Assembly: GCF_003751265.1 (NCBI RefSeq)
Contig: NZ_RJKN01000001.1
Location: forward strand, 496,001 to 560,000
Length of the DNA: 64,000 nt
Direction: 5' to 3'
From: Pseudokineococcus lusitanus
Lineage (GTDB): Bacteria > Actinomycetota > Actinomycetes > Actinomycetales > Quadrisphaeraceae
Position numbers and translations under genes: made by a program. The notes below the pieces were generated by a model that saw nothing but the letters and a program-made list of their open reading frames with translations, did not search any database and was not told where the DNA came from. Positions 45,532-55,300 of this stretch are shown here, one piece after another; position 1 is the first letter of the stretch, and each line of letters opens with the position of its first letter.

Positions 45532-46173
45532 TCAGCTCGTGCCGCCGCCGCCGCGGACGTCCGCGGCGTGGGCCTCGACGTGGTCGATGAAGCCGTACTC
45601 GAGCGCCTCCGCGGCCGTGAACCAGCGGTCCCGGTCGTTGTCGAGGCTGATCTGCTCGACCGTCTTCCCGGTCTGCTCCGCGGTGATCTCGCTGAGCGTC
45701 CGCTTCATGTTGTTGATGAGCTCCGCCTGGATGCGGATGTCGCTCACCGTGCCGCCGAAGCCGCCCGACGGCTGGTGCATCATGATCCGCGCGTGCGGGG
45801 TCGCGTACCGCTTGCCCTTCGCGCCCGAGGAGAGCAGGAACTGCCCCATCGAGGCCGCGAGGCCCATGCCGTACGTGGCGACGTCGGGCTTGACGAACTG
45901 CATGGTGTCGTAGATCGCCATGCCCGCCGTCACCGAGCCGCCCGGCGAGTTGATGTAGAGGTGGATGTCCTTGTCGGGGTCCTCCGCCGCCAGCAGCAGC
46001 ATCTGCGCGCAGATGGCGTTGGCGTTGTCGTCCCGGACCTCCGAGCCCAGCCAGATGATGCGCTCGCGCAGCAGCCGCTGGTAGATGTGCTCGTCGAGGC
46101 CGACGCTCCCGCCGGGTCCCCGGCCGATGCCGGGACCGGTGCCGTGGCCCGTCCCGCCTGGTGTGCTCACCAC
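45532..46173 (-). CDS. clpP1: ATP-dependent Clp protease proteolytic subunit ClpP1
   Basis: 213 residues. The triad is S108 ([13 protein letters not shown]), H133 ([12 protein letters not shown]) and an Asp in [42 protein letters not shown] is family-typical. I prefer the GTG at 46173, 8 nt after GGAG; a GTG at 46245 would add 24 Asp/Gly/His-rich residues without a ribosome site. First gene of clpP1-clpP2. A TAGGGT promoter element and a ClgR-like inverted repeat lie upstream. Confidence 0.96.
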   Translation of the reverse strand: MVSTPGGTGHGTGPGIGRGPGGSVGLDEHIYQRLLRERIIWLGSEVRDDNANAICAQMLLLAAEDPDKDIHLYINSPGGSVTAGMAIYDTMQFVKPDVATYGMGLAASMGQFLLSSGAKGKRYATPHARIMMHQPSGGFGGTVSDIRIQAELINNMKRTLSEITAEQTGKTVEQISLDNDRDRWFTAAEALEYGFIDHVEAHAADVRGGGGTS

Positions 46174-46338
46174 GCTGTTCGCTCCGTCCTCGCCGTGGGC
46201 GGGTGCACCGGTCGGCGCCCCGCCGTGGTCGCTTGCGTCCTGCACCAGCCCGCCCGCCGGCCCGGCGGGGGCCGCGTGGTGGGCCCGCGGGCCCGGTGCG
46301 GCAGCCGCCCGACGGCGCTGCGAGGAGGTCTGGCACCG

Positions 46339-46344
46339 ACCCTA
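46339..46344 (-). promoter_or_regulatory. -10 element of clpP1-clpP2
   Basis: TAGGGT within GGGTTAGGGTCGG, predicting a leader of about 160 nt to the preferred clpP1 GTG, or 87 nt to the alternative start. Confidence 0.45.
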
Positions 46345-46383
46345 ACCCCCTGCCCCCGGCGCCCGTTCCGGCGCCGGAGGGGT

Positions 46384-46400
46384 GTTCGCCGTGGGCGCAC
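46384..46400. promoter_or_regulatory. Possible ClgR operator upstream of clpP1
   Basis: GTTCGCCGTGGGCGCAC is an imperfect inverted repeat close to the GTTCGC-N5-GCG pattern bound by ClgR, the actinobacterial activator of clp genes. It lies about 50 bp upstream of the -10 element, a position suited to activation. One half-site base deviates, so this is tentative. Confidence 0.3.
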
Positions 46401-46468
46401 CCGGGCCGCGGACGGCACCCGGACGGCCCCGCCGCGGCCGCCGTCGCCCGGCGGGCCGGGTCCGGGGA

Positions 46469-46512
46469 CGACGACGCCCCGGCCTCCGCGCGGGAGGTCC
46501 GGGGCGTCGTCG
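46469..46512 (-). terminator. Terminator behind tig
   Basis: Arms 46469-46487 and 46493-46512 pair over 19 bp with one bulged base and a 5-nt loop, 23 bp after the trigger factor stop and before the clpP1 promoter. Confidence 0.8.
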
Positions 46513-46534
46513 TGCCGCGTCGGCGGCGGGGTGC

Positions 46535-47890
46535 TCAGGCCTTGGGGGCCTCGGCGTCGGTCGTGGCGTCGTCGGCGGGCGCCTCGGCGGTCGTGCCCTC
46601 GGCGTCGTCGGCGGCCGGCTCCTCGCCGCCCTCCTCCTCGGAGAGGTCCACCGTGTTGCCGGACGCGTCGGTGATCGTCGCGCCCTCGAGGACGACGGCG
46701 AGCGCCTTGCGGCGGGCGACCTCGGAGACCATGGCCGGGACCTGGCCGGCCTCCTGGATGGCCTGGGCGAAGGCGCTCGGGTCCATGCCGGCCTGCGGGG
46801 CGGCCTGGACGAGGTACTCGACGAGCTCCTCCTGGGAGACCTGCACGCCCTCCTTCTCCACGACGGCGTCGAGGAGGAGCTGGGTGCGCAGCGCCTGGCG
46901 GGTCTCCTCGGTCACCTCGGTGCGGTGCGTGTCGTCCTCGAGCCGGCCCTCGCTCTCGAGGTGACGGTGCACCTCCTGCTCGACGAGGCCCTCGGGGACG
47001 GGCACCTCGACGGTCTCGCGGAGGACCTCGAGGACCTTGTCGCGCGCCTGCACGCCCTGCTCGAGGACGGCGGCCTGGCGGGCCTGCTCGCGCAGGTCGG
47101 CCATGAGCTCGTCGACGGTGTCGTGCTGCGAGGCCATCGAGACGAAGTCGTCGTCGACCTCGGGCAGCTGGCGCTCCTTGACCGAGCGGACGGTGACCGT
47201 GACGGTCGCGTCCTGCCCGGCGCGGTCCCCGCCGGCGAGCGGCGCGGTGAAGGTGGCCTGCTCGTCGACCGAGAGGCCGGTGACGGCCTCGTCGGTGCCG
47301 TCGAGCATCGTGCCGGAGCCGACCTGGTAGCTGACGCCCTCGGCGGTGTCGATCTCCTCGCCGTCGATCTCGGCGCGGATGTCGACGGAGAGCAGGTCGC
47401 CGTCGGCCACGGGGCGGTCGACGGGCGCGAGGGTGCCGAAGCGCGCGCGGAGCGCGTCGAGGCGGGTGGTGACGGCCTCGTCGGAGAGCGCGAGGTCGTC
47501 GACGGAGACCTCGATCGACGCGTAGTCGGGGAGGTCGATCGTCGGGCGGACGTCCACCTCGGCCGTGAAGACGAGCTGGCCGCTGCCGTCGACGGGCACC
47601 TCGGTGACGTCGACCGTGGGCTGGCCGAGGACGCGGAGCTCCTGCTCGCGGGCGGCGCGGCCGTAGTACTCGGGCAGCGCCTCGTTGACGGCCTCCTGGA
47701 GGACGGCGGCGCGGCCGACGCGCTGGTCGACGATGCGCGGCGGCACCTTGCCGCGGCGGAAGCCCGGGACCGTGACCTGCTGGCCGATGGTCCGGTACGC
47801 CTTGTCGAGGCTCGGCTTCAGCTCCTCGAGGGTGACCTCGACGGACAGCTTGACCCGGGTGGGCGTGAGGGTCTCGACGGCGCTCTTCAC
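46535..47890 (-). CDS. tig: Trigger factor
   Basis: 451 residues. It is the ribosome-bound chaperone and prolyl isomerase. The ribosome-binding loop appears as VPGFRRGKVPPRIVDQRVG (about 42-60); the FKBP-like domain spans about 150-250 (VADGDLLSVDIRAEIDG, GSGTMLDGTDEAVTGLSV); the helical C-terminal domain follows, ending in an acidic tail (EEEGGEEPAADDAEG). AGGAG lies 8-9 nt before the GTG. TATCGT (47988-47993) about 98 bp upstream is a probable -10. It lies just before clpP1-clpP2, the usual tig-clpP order, but with a terminator between. Confidence 0.96.
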   Translation of the reverse strand: MKSAVETLTPTRVKLSVEVTLEELKPSLDKAYRTIGQQVTVPGFRRGKVPPRIVDQRVGRAAVLQEAVNEALPEYYGRAAREQELRVLGQPTVDVTEVPVDGSGQLVFTAEVDVRPTIDLPDYASIEVSVDDLALSDEAVTTRLDALRARFGTLAPVDRPVADGDLLSVDIRAEIDGEEIDTAEGVSYQVGSGTMLDGTDEAVTGLSVDEQATFTAPLAGGDRAGQDATVTVTVRSVKERQLPEVDDDFVSMASQHDTVDELMADLREQARQAAVLEQGVQARDKVLEVLRETVEVPVPEGLVEQEVHRHLESEGRLEDDTHRTEVTEETRQALRTQLLLDAVVEKEGVQVSQEELVEYLVQAAPQAGMDPSAFAQAIQEAGQVPAMVSEVARRKALAVVLEGATITDASGNTVDLSEEEGGEEPAADDAEGTTAEAPADDATTDAEAPKA

Positions 47891-47987
47891 TGCGCGGGCT
47901 CCTGGTGCGGTTCGACGTGCGCCCCTTGCTCCCGCCGGCAGGCGGGGCTCCTCGCCTCGGACGGCGGGACGGGCACGGGCCGCACCA

Positions 47988-47993
47988 CGATAG
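47988..47993 (-). promoter_or_regulatory. -10 element of tig
   Basis: TATCGT in GGCTATCGTGGTG fits TAnnnT and gives a leader of about 90 nt. Confidence 0.45.
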
Positions 47994-48053
47994 CCGGGCG
48001 GGACGCCGTGCCCCCACCCGCGGGCCCGCAGCAGGGGCGGGGCGGCAGAGCGG

Positions 48054-48127
48054 TCGGGGTACCCGGATTCGAACCGGGGGCCTTCCGCTCCCAAAGCGGA
48101 CGCGCTACCAGGCTGCGCCACACCCCG
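48054..48127 (-). tRNA. tRNA-Pro (anticodon TGG)
   Basis: Cloverleaf with acceptor CGGGGTG/TACCCCG, D-arm GGCGCAGCCTGGTAGCGC, anticodon stem TCCGC/GCGGA with loop TTTGGGA (anticodon TGG) and T-loop GTTCGAATC. Discriminator A. CCA is not encoded. Confidence 0.97.
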
Positions 48128-48187
48128 TGGCGCGGAGGACCGGCCCCCGTGCCGTCGTGCCCGACGTCCGCGCGCGACGTCGCGGCG

Positions 48188-48193
48188 AGCCTA
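48188..48193 (-). promoter_or_regulatory. -10 element of tRNA-Pro
   Basis: TAGGCT, about 60 nt before the tRNA 5' end. The identical hexamer serves the divergent tRNA-Gly 45 bp away. Confidence 0.5.
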
Positions 48194-48237
48194 GTGCCGC
48201 AGGCGGACGGGCGGCGGGGACCGCGGGCGGAGGTCGC

Positions 48238-48243
48238 TAGGCT
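48238..48243 (+). promoter_or_regulatory. -10 element of tRNA-Gly
   Basis: TAGGCT, 29 nt before the tRNA 5' end; no convincing -35 element. Confidence 0.5.
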
Positions 48244-48272
48244 GCACCCCGCACGGCCTCGTCGCCGTCGCT

Positions 48273-48346
48273 GCGGGTGTAGCTCAATGGTAGAGCCCCA
48301 GTCTTCCAAACTGGCTACGCGGGTTCGATTCCCGTCACCCGCTCCA
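48273..48346 (+). tRNA. tRNA-Gly (anticodon TCC)
   Basis: Cloverleaf with acceptor GCGGGTG/CACCCGC, D-arm AGCTCAATGGTAGAGC, anticodon stem CCAGT/ACTGG with loop CTTCCAA (anticodon TCC) and T-loop GTTCGATTC. Discriminator T and, unlike the other two tRNAs here, an encoded CCA end (included in the coordinates). Confidence 0.97.
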
Positions 48347-48358
48347 CGCCGTGGACGC

Positions 48359-48772
48359 TCACGGCCGCACGAGGCCACGCAGCGCCACCCAGGCCGCCGG
48401 GGCGTACGCCGTCACCACCGGCGCCGGCCCGGTCAGCGCCAGCGTCGTCCGCGCTCCCCCGGCCCGGCCGGGCAGGACCGCGTGGTCCAGCCGCATCCGC
48501 ACCCCCGGCACGCGGGGCCGCGCGAGCGTCACCTCCCACGCCCACGTCCGCGTCGCCTCGTCGACGTCGAGGACCACGACGTCGAGGCGCAGCCCGCCGA
48601 CGCCGTGGACGACGCCGCGGGCGCCGGTCGTCAGCCGGTCCGGCAGCTCGACGCCCGTGATCTGCGGCGACCAGGTCGGCCAGAGCGCGGGCCGCGCGTA
48701 CCGCTCCCACGCGAGGTCCGGCGTCGCCCCGCCCCGGGCGGCGACGCGCAGGGTGAGGGCCGTGGCGCTCAC
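48359..48772 (-). CDS. SRPBCC (START-like) family protein
   Basis: 137 residues. The beta-rich lipid-binding-like fold is suggested by WERYARPALWPTWSPQITGVELPDRLTTGARGVV near the N-terminus and TWAWEVTLARPRVPGVRMRLDHAVLPG, a pattern of polyketide cyclase/dehydrase-type SRPBCC proteins. These bind small hydrophobic ligands; no specific role can be assigned. The GTG overlaps the stop of the phosphatase gene by 4 bp. Its 3' end is 12 bp from the converging tRNA-Gly. Confidence 0.75.
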   Translation of the reverse strand: MSATALTLRVAARGGATPDLAWERYARPALWPTWSPQITGVELPDRLTTGARGVVHGVGGLRLDVVVLDVDEATRTWAWEVTLARPRVPGVRMRLDHAVLPGRAGGARTTLALTGPAPVVTAYAPAAWVALRGLVRP

Positions 48773-49977
48773 GCCCCGGCGGTGGCGCCGGGCGCCACGT
48801 GCCGTCCCTCGACGCCGGCGCGCCAGAGGACGACGACGGAGCGGTCGTCGTCCTCGGCAGCCACGGCGTCGACGAGACGACGGGCGCTGCCGCGCAGGCC
48901 GGGCCCCTGCGTGAGCTCCGACGCGGCCCGCGACAGCATGTCGATGCCGGTGGCCAGGTCCCGGCCCGGCGCCTCGACGACGCCGTCGGTGTAGAGCAGG
49001 AGCGCGTCGCCGGGCTCGAGGACCCCGCGCGAGGAGGGGAAGGCCACGTCGGGGAGGAGCCCCAGGGCCGGCCCGCCGTCCTCCTCGGAGACCGACCAGC
49101 GGTCCGACCCGAGCCCCGCGCGGTGGCGCAGGAGCGGCGGGTGGCCGGCGCTCGAGGCCTCGAAGGCGCCGGTGCGGAGGTCGAGCGTGACGTGGACGGC
49201 CGTGGCGAAGCCCTCGGTCCACCCCTGCTCGAGGAGGTAGTCGTTGGCGGCCGGCAGCAGCTGCGCGCTCGGCACGGCGCCGACCAGCCCGCCGTAGGCG
49301 CCCGACAGCAGGAGGGCGCGGGTGCCGGCGGCGGTGCCCTTGCCGGAGACGTCGACGAGGAGCACGTCGAGGCGCTCCTCCCCCACCTTCCGGGCGAGGA
49401 CGAAGTCCCCGGCGAACCCGTCGCCGTACGCGGAGCGGATGGCGTGCTCGAGGTGCCACGGCTCGGGCAGCCCCGTCACCCGGCTCTGCGCCCGGAGGCG
49501 GTCGCGGAGCTCGACGAGCATCGACTCGCCCTGGGCCCCGTGGACGCCGAGGCGCTCGCGGCTGCGGGCGATGAGCACGACGACGCCCGCGACGGCCGCG
49601 AGCACGAGGAGGGCGGCGGGCGAGATCGACGCGGCGTCCTCGGCGTTGCGGCGGGGCACCACGTAGGCGAGGGCCGTCGCGACGAGGAAGAGCAGCATCG
49701 TCAGCTGGCGCAGGCGCAGGAAGTAGCCGCCCAGCACGATGACGACGGCCAGCGCCGAGGCGGGCGTGAGCGTGGGGACGGCCTGGGCGGCGACGACCCA
49801 CACGAGGACCATCGCCGTCGCGACGCCGAGCCGGAAGGTCTGCGACGGCAGCAACCTCAGCTGCAGGAGCCACGTCAGCCGGCGGCGGCGCTCGTCGATC
49901 CACCCGCCCGCGGCAGAGGGGACCCAGGTGGGGGCTGCTGCCCGGGCACCGGTGCCCGGCCGGCTGTCCGTCGGCAC
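48769..49977 (-). CDS. Membrane SpoIIE/PP2C-type serine phosphatase
   Basis: 402 residues. About four membrane helices (from ~50 to 155, including LGVATAMVLVWVVAAQAV, LAVVIVLGGYFL, LTMLLFLVATALAYVV, ALLVLAAVAGVVVLIA) precede a SpoIIE phosphatase domain (about 195-395) with metal-binding Asp in VLLVDVSGKGTAAG and LLLYTDGVVEAPG. Such enzymes dephosphorylate STAS-type anti-anti-sigma factors; the STAS gene at 14.0 kb lacks the phospho-Ser and is unlikely to be its target. TACCCT (49984-49989) ends 6 nt before the GTG, so the mRNA is probably leaderless. Confidence 0.88.
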   Translation of the reverse strand: MPTDSRPGTGARAAAPTWVPSAAGGWIDERRRRLTWLLQLRLLPSQTFRLGVATAMVLVWVVAAQAVPTLTPASALAVVIVLGGYFLRLRQLTMLLFLVATALAYVVPRRNAEDAASISPAALLVLAAVAGVVVLIARSRERLGVHGAQGESMLVELRDRLRAQSRVTGLPEPWHLEHAIRSAYGDGFAGDFVLARKVGEERLDVLLVDVSGKGTAAGTRALLLSGAYGGLVGAVPSAQLLPAANDYLLEQGWTEGFATAVHVTLDLRTGAFEASSAGHPPLLRHRAGLGSDRWSVSEEDGGPALGLLPDVAFPSSRGVLEPGDALLLYTDGVVEAPGRDLATGIDMLSRAASELTQGPGLRGSARRLVDAVAAEDDDRSVVVLWRAGVEGRHVAPGATAGA

Positions 49978-49983
49978 GGCGCG

Positions 49984-49989
49984 AGGGTA
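49984..49989 (-). promoter_or_regulatory. -10 element of the phosphatase gene, leaderless start
   Basis: TACCCT, the same hexamer and spacing (6 nt) as at proA; no Shine-Dalgarno sequence is present. Confidence 0.45.
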
Positions 49990-50081
49990 ACCCGGCGCCG
50001 GGGCCGCCCGCGGGCGCCCCGACCGGTCCGTCCGGCGCGTCGTCGTCGCGCACCGCCGGTGACCGACGGTGATCTGCCGCG

Positions 50082-50993
50082 TCAGCCCGTGAGCAGGGGC
50101 AGCCGAGACGTGGCCGCGGTCCGGGTCCGCCGCGAGGCGGCGGGGGGCGCGGGCGGGAGGGTGCCCACCTCGGGCAGGCCGGCCTGGCACACGGGGCACC
50201 AGTAGAGGTTCCGCGCCACCATCTCGGCCGTGAGCACCGGTGTGCCGCACCACCGGCAGGGCTGCCCGGTCCGCTTGTAGACGTAGTGGGCGTCCTCGCG
50301 GCGGACCCGGCCGCGCCGGTGCCCCTCGGGACGGTCGGCGGGCGCCGTCGTGACGATGGAGCCGCGCCGCACCCCGTCGTGGAGGAGGACGACGAGGTCG
50401 TCCCACATCGTCAGCGCCCGCTCGTGGCCGACGTCCACACCGCGGGCGTAGGGATCGGTCCGGGCACGGAAGAGGGCCTCGGCGCGGTAGACGTTGCCGA
50501 CGCCCGCGACGACCGCCTGGTCCATGAGGAGCGCCCCCACGGCCACCCGGCTGCGCGCGACCCGCTCGGCGAAGACCCCGCCGTCGCCGTCCCGGCGCAG
50601 CGGGTCGGGCCCGAGGCGCGCGCGGACGGCCTCCTTCTCGGCGGTCGTGACGACCTCGCAGGCGGTGGGGCCGCGGAGGTCGGCCCAGACCCCCTCGCCG
50701 TCGGCACCGGGCCCCTGCAGCCGCAGGCGGATCGCGCCCCGCGGCTCGGGCGGCTCCCCCGTGCCGAAGACCCACTTGCCGTAGAGGCCCAGGTGGACGC
50801 GGACCCAGCGGCCCCCGGCGAAGCCGAGGAACATCTGCTTGCCGTGGGCCTCGGCGCGCCGCAGGACGGTGCCGTCGACCAGCGCGGCGCCCTCGGCGAA
50901 GCGGCCCTGCGGGCTGCCCGCGCGGAGCTCCTGCCCGGCGAGGTCGCGCACGAAGACGTCGGCGAGCCGCCGGATGCTGTGGCCCTCGGGCAC
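50082..50993 (-). CDS. Fpg/Nei family DNA glycosylase
   Basis: 303 residues. It removes oxidised bases and cuts the abasic site. The mature N-terminus is PEGHSIRRLA, with P2 as nucleophile and E3, typical of Nei-type enzymes. The helix-two-turn-helix appears as LMDQAVVAGVGNVYRAEALFRARTDP, and the C-terminal zinc finger has CRWCG and YWCPVCQ. A ~30-residue Arg/Thr-rich tail follows. The GTG start lies 1 nt after the rpiB stop, so both are in one transcript. Confidence 0.92.
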   Translation of the reverse strand: MPEGHSIRRLADVFVRDLAGQELRAGSPQGRFAEGAALVDGTVLRRAEAHGKQMFLGFAGGRWVRVHLGLYGKWVFGTGEPPEPRGAIRLRLQGPGADGEGVWADLRGPTACEVVTTAEKEAVRARLGPDPLRRDGDGGVFAERVARSRVAVGALLMDQAVVAGVGNVYRAEALFRARTDPYARGVDVGHERALTMWDDLVVLLHDGVRRGSIVTTAPADRPEGHRRGRVRREDAHYVYKRTGQPCRWCGTPVLTAEMVARNLYWCPVCQAGLPEVGTLPPAPPAASRRTRTAATSRLPLLTG

Positions 50994-50994
50994 C

Positions 50995-51477
50995 TCAGGC
51001 GACCGGGTCCCCGCCCGCGGCGGCGGCGCCCCGGGACGTCTCGTAGGCGGCGACCTGGCCGATGCGCCGGGCGTGGCGCTCGTCGCCCGAGAAGGGCTCG
51101 GCGAGGAAGGCCTCGACGAGGGCGACGGCCTCCTCGACGGAGTGCTGGCGGGCACCCACGGCGACGACGTTGGCGTCGTTGTGCTGGCGCGCCAGCCGCG
51201 CGGTGTCGAGGTTCCAGGCGAGCGCGGCGCGGACGCCCACGACCTTGTTGGCGGCGATCTGCTCGCCGTTGCCCGAGCCCCCGACGACGACGCCGAGGCT
51301 CCCCGGGTCGGCGACGACCGCCTCGCCCGCCGCGATGCAGAAGGCCGGGTAGTCGTCCTGCGCGTCGTAGGCGGACGGGCCGTGGTCGACGACCTCGTGA
51401 CCGGACTCCCGCAGGTGCGCCGCGAGCGCGCGCACGAACTCGAAGCCGGCGTGGTCGGTGGCGACGTGGACGCGCAT
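50995..51477 (-). CDS. rpiB: Ribose-5-phosphate isomerase B
   Basis: 160 residues. RpiB interconverts ribose-5-phosphate and ribulose-5-phosphate in the pentose phosphate pathway. Conserved parts: VHVATDHAGFEF, VVDHGPSAYDAQDDYPAFC, GVVVGGSGNGEQIAANKV and LARQHNDANVVAVGARQ. The catalytic Cys of E. coli RpiB is replaced by Ser in GGSGNGEQ; mycobacterial RpiB has the same change and uses the Glu instead. The ATG at 51477 starts MRVHVATDHAG. It is divergent from the DUF429 gene. Confidence 0.95.
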   Translation of the reverse strand: MRVHVATDHAGFEFVRALAAHLRESGHEVVDHGPSAYDAQDDYPAFCIAAGEAVVADPGSLGVVVGGSGNGEQIAANKVVGVRAALAWNLDTARLARQHNDANVVAVGARQHSVEEAVALVEAFLAEPFSGDERHARRIGQVAAYETSRGAAAAGGDPVA

Positions 51478-51562
51478 GGGGCCGATCTCAGCACACGGCC
51501 CGTCGCCCCGCCGGTGCGGCCGCGACGGGCAGGCCGGCCCGCGGTGCGCGAGGCTCCCGGCC

Positions 51563-52294
51563 GTGGCGGTGGTGCTGGGCGTCGACGGGTGCGCGGGCTC
51601 GTGGGCCGTGGCGGTGGGCGCCGACCGGCCCGACGCCCGCGCCCCCGAGCTGCACCTCGTCGGGACGCCGGAGGACGTGCTGGCGCTGGCCCGTGCCGCC
51701 GGCGCCTCCGTGGTCTGCCTCGACCTGCCGCTCGGCCTGGCGCCGTCGGGCCCGCGGGCGGCGGACGTCCTGGCCCGGGCGCGGCTGCGCGGCCCCGGCG
51801 GCTCCGCCTCCCGGGTCTTCGGCACGCCCCCGCGCCCGCTCGTCGAGGCCGCCGAGCAGCTCGACCACGCCGGCGTCGTGGCGCTCGCCGAGCCCGGCGC
51901 CCGGCCCTCGGCGCAGGCCTACGCCCTCCTGGCGCACGTGCGGGCCTGGGACCGCACCGCGCGGGCGCTGGCCGCGGCGGGCGACGGGCCCCGCCTCGTG
52001 GAGGCGCACCCCGAGGTGAGCCTCGCCGCCGCGGCCGGCCGGGTCCTCGCCCGCAAGCGCTCGGCCCGCGGGGTCGGCGAGCGCCTCGCGGTCCTCGGCG
52101 GCGTCCTCGGCTGCGGCACCGACGCGCTCGTGGCCGCCCTCGCGCAGGCGCCTCCCGGCGTCGCGCCCGACGACGACCTCGACGCGGCCGCGCTCGTCTG
52201 GACGGCGCGGCGGGTCGCCGCGGGGACGGCCGAGACGCTGCCGGCCGACCCGCCCCGCGACGACGCGGGCCTCCTCATGGCGATCCACGTCTAG
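51563..52294 (+). CDS. DUF429 family protein
   Basis: 243 residues, starting VAVVLGVDGCAGSWAVAVG. It shows the DUF429 features: an N-terminal RNase H-like beginning VLGVDGCAGSW, VVCLDLPLGLAPSGPR, FGTPPRPLVE, and VEAHPEVSLAAAAG in the middle, with DDDLDAAALVWTARRVAAG toward the end. The acidic residues suggest a nuclease-like active site, but function is unproven. The start is chosen at the first GTG before GVDG; there is no strong ribosome site. Confidence 0.8.
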   Translation: MAVVLGVDGCAGSWAVAVGADRPDARAPELHLVGTPEDVLALARAAGASVVCLDLPLGLAPSGPRAADVLARARLRGPGGSASRVFGTPPRPLVEAAEQLDHAGVVALAEPGARPSAQAYALLAHVRAWDRTARALAAAGDGPRLVEAHPEVSLAAAAGRVLARKRSARGVGERLAVLGGVLGCGTDALVAALAQAPPGVAPDDDLDAAALVWTARRVAAGTAETLPADPPRDDAGLLMAIHV

Positions 52295-52313
52295 GTCGAC
52301 CGCCGTCCCGCGG

Positions 52314-55300
52314 TCAGCCGGCCAGGTGGCCCCAGTCCCCCGCCAGCTCCCGCCACCGGCCGGTGGCGGCCACGTGCCCGTCCTCGAGGACGACGACCCG
52401 GTCGGCCCGCTCGAGCGCCGAGCGCTTGGACGTCGAGCCGATGACCGTCGTGCCGCGGCCGCGCAGCGCCTCCCAGAGCTCCACCTCGGTCCGCGCGTCG
52501 AGCGCCGACGAGACGTCGTCGGCGACGAGCAGCTCGGCCTGCGTGGCGAGGGCCCGCGCCAGCGCCAGGCGCTGGACCTGCCCGCCCGACAGCCGGACGC
52601 CGCGGTGCCCCACGAGGGCGCCGTGGCCGCCGGCGCGCTCGACGTCCACGGACGTCCGGGCGTCGGCCAGTGCGTCGTCGGGGTGCCGGGCGTGGTCGAG
52701 CACGACGTTGTCGGCGAACGTGCCCGAGAGGACCCGGGGCACCTGGGCGACCCAGGCCACCTGGCCCGGCCGCAGGAAGGTCTGCGGGTCGTCGACGTCG
52801 ACGTCGTTCCAGAGCACGCGGCCCTCGTGGTCCACGAGGCCCGCGAGCGCGGCCAGCAGGCTCGACTTGCCCGAGCCGACGCGCCCGAGGAGCAGCACGA
52901 GCTCGCCGGCCCCCACCTCGAGGTCGACGTCCCGGACACCCACGGTGCCGTCGTCGTGGACCGCCGTGACGCCCTCGAGCCGGAGCCGGCGCAGCGGGGT
53001 GCGCGGCACCGGCCGCGGGGCCGGCGCCGTGCCCTCGACGAGGTCGACGCCCGGCGGCACGGCCAGGAGGTCGCCGCGCCCGGCGAGGAGGGCGGCGGCG
53101 CCGAGCCAGCGCCGCGCGACGGGCATCTCCGTGACGACGGCGCCCGCGACGGTCCCGAACCACGCGGAGCCGGTGACCGCCGTCGTGACGAGCACGGCCG
53201 TCCGCAGGTCCCACGCGCCGGCGAGGTACAGCGCCCAGCCCGCGGCCACGCCGAGCTGGACGAGGACGACGGGCACGCCCTCGAGGAGGGCCTTGGTCCG
53301 GTTCTCGCGCACCGAGGCCGCGACCCGCACGTCGTCGACCGACGCGAGGTGCCGCCGCACCGACGGGACGGCCGCGGCGAGCTTGACGGTCCGCACCGCC
53401 TCGAGCGCCGAGACGAGGGCGGCGCCGAAGACGGTGCGCTGGTCCCCCGCCAGCCGGGCGGTGCGGCCCATGACGGGCGCGCCGAGGGCGGACACGAGCG
53501 CGGAGCCGAGGAGGACGGCCGCGACCACCCCGCCGGCGAGGAGGCTGCGCTCGGCCGCCAGCGCCGTGGCGCCGACGACGAGCACGCCCATGAGCACGTC
53601 CACCCACCGGTCGACGTAGATCATCAGCCGGTCGCTGTCGAGCGCCCGGGCGGTCACCTCGCCGGGGCTCGTGCGCAGCAGGCGCCGCTGCATCGTCTGC
53701 CCCCGGAGCACCGCGAGGCGCAGCCGCAGCGTCGTCCCCACCCACCACAGCGGGTAGACGCGGAAGGCCACGAGCAGGCACACCGGCGACGCGACGACGC
53801 TGACGACGAGGCCGGCCACGAGCCACCACGGCTGCTCGCCGCGCTCGAGCCCGGCGACGACGCCGCCCCACAGCCAGCCGGAGACGGCGCCCGAGGAGCC
53901 GAGGAGCGAGACGCCGAGGAAGCCGAGCGCGCCGACGGCGAGCCAGCGGCGGTGCGTGCCGACGGCCCGCAGGACGCTGCGCGGCAGGGAGGTCCGCGGC
54001 GCCGGGGCGGCCGCGCGCGGCTCGCGGCGCTCGACCCTCCGCACGGGCGGCCGGGCCCCGCCGACCGGCTCGTCGACGGGCCGGCGGGACTGCGCGGGGA
54101 CGGCCGCCGCGACGGGGGCGCCGACCGGACCCGTGGGGGCGGCCGCGGCGTCGCCGGCGGACGGCCCGGTGCCGGTGGGCTCGCCCGCGGCACGCAGGAG
54201 CTCGCGGAAGGGGCCGGGCGCCGCGGCCACCGCCGCACGGGGGCCGTGCTGGACGAGCCGGCCGCCGTCGAGGACGGCGACGGCGTCGCACCGCCGGGTG
54301 GTCGAGAGGCGGTGGGCGATGACGACGCCGGTGCGCCCGGCCAGCAGCCGGTCGGTCGCCCGCGTCACGCGGGCCTCCGTCTGCGGGTCCATCCGCGCCG
54401 TCGCCTCGTCGAGGACGACGAGTCCGACGTCGCGGACGAGCAGCCGCGCCACGGCGACGAGCTGCTCCTCGCCGGCGGACAGGGTGACGCCGCCGACGCC
54501 GAGCCGGGTGGCCAGCCCGTCGGGCAGCCCGGCGACCCAGTCGTCGAGCCCCAGCTCGCGGACGGCCCGCTCCACGGCCCCGTCGGGGACGTCGGCCAGG
54601 AGCGTGATGTTGTCGGCGAGGCTCGCGGCGAGGAGCTCGGTGCGCTGGGTGACGACGCCCACCGCCCGCCGGAGCTGCTCGACGTCGGCGGCGACGACGT
54701 CGGTCCCGCCGACGAGCACGGAGCCCGGCGCCGGCTCGACGGCGCGCGAGAGCGCCTTGGCGAGCGTCGACTTGCCCGAGCCGCTGCGCCCCACGAGCGC
54801 GCACGTCGTCCCCGCGCCGACGACGAGGTCGACGCCCTGCAGCGCGAAGCCGCCCTCGTACCCGACGGACAGCCCCCGCAGCTCGACCGCCAGCGGCCCG
54901 GCGGGGACCGCGGCGCCGCCGACCGGCTCCTGCGGCGAGGAGAGCAGCTGACGGATGCGGGTGAGGGCGCCCAGCCCCTCCTGGATCTCGGGGAGGTTGT
55001 TGCTGACCTGGGCCAGCTGGCCGACGAAGGAGGAGACGAGCAGCCACAGGGAGAGGAGCTGCCCGACGCCGAGCGTCCCGCCCGGCACGAGCGCCACGCC
55101 GACGACGGCGACGCCCGCGAGCATGAGGTGCAGGACGAGGCCCGCCCGGCCGGCGAGCCCGGACGCCGCGGCCGCGGTCGCGCGGACCCGGCGCAGGAGG
55201 TCGGCGGAGCGCACCGCGTACTGGCGGAGCACGTGGGGCTGGCCGAGCGAGGTCCGGACGTCGTCGCGGCCGGCGACGGACTCCTCGAGGTGCGAGGAGT

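Noticed and set aside
46175-46190. GTTCGCTCCG near the clpP1 start as a second ClgR site
   Set aside because: It has only one half-site; the other half does not show GCG at the right distance.
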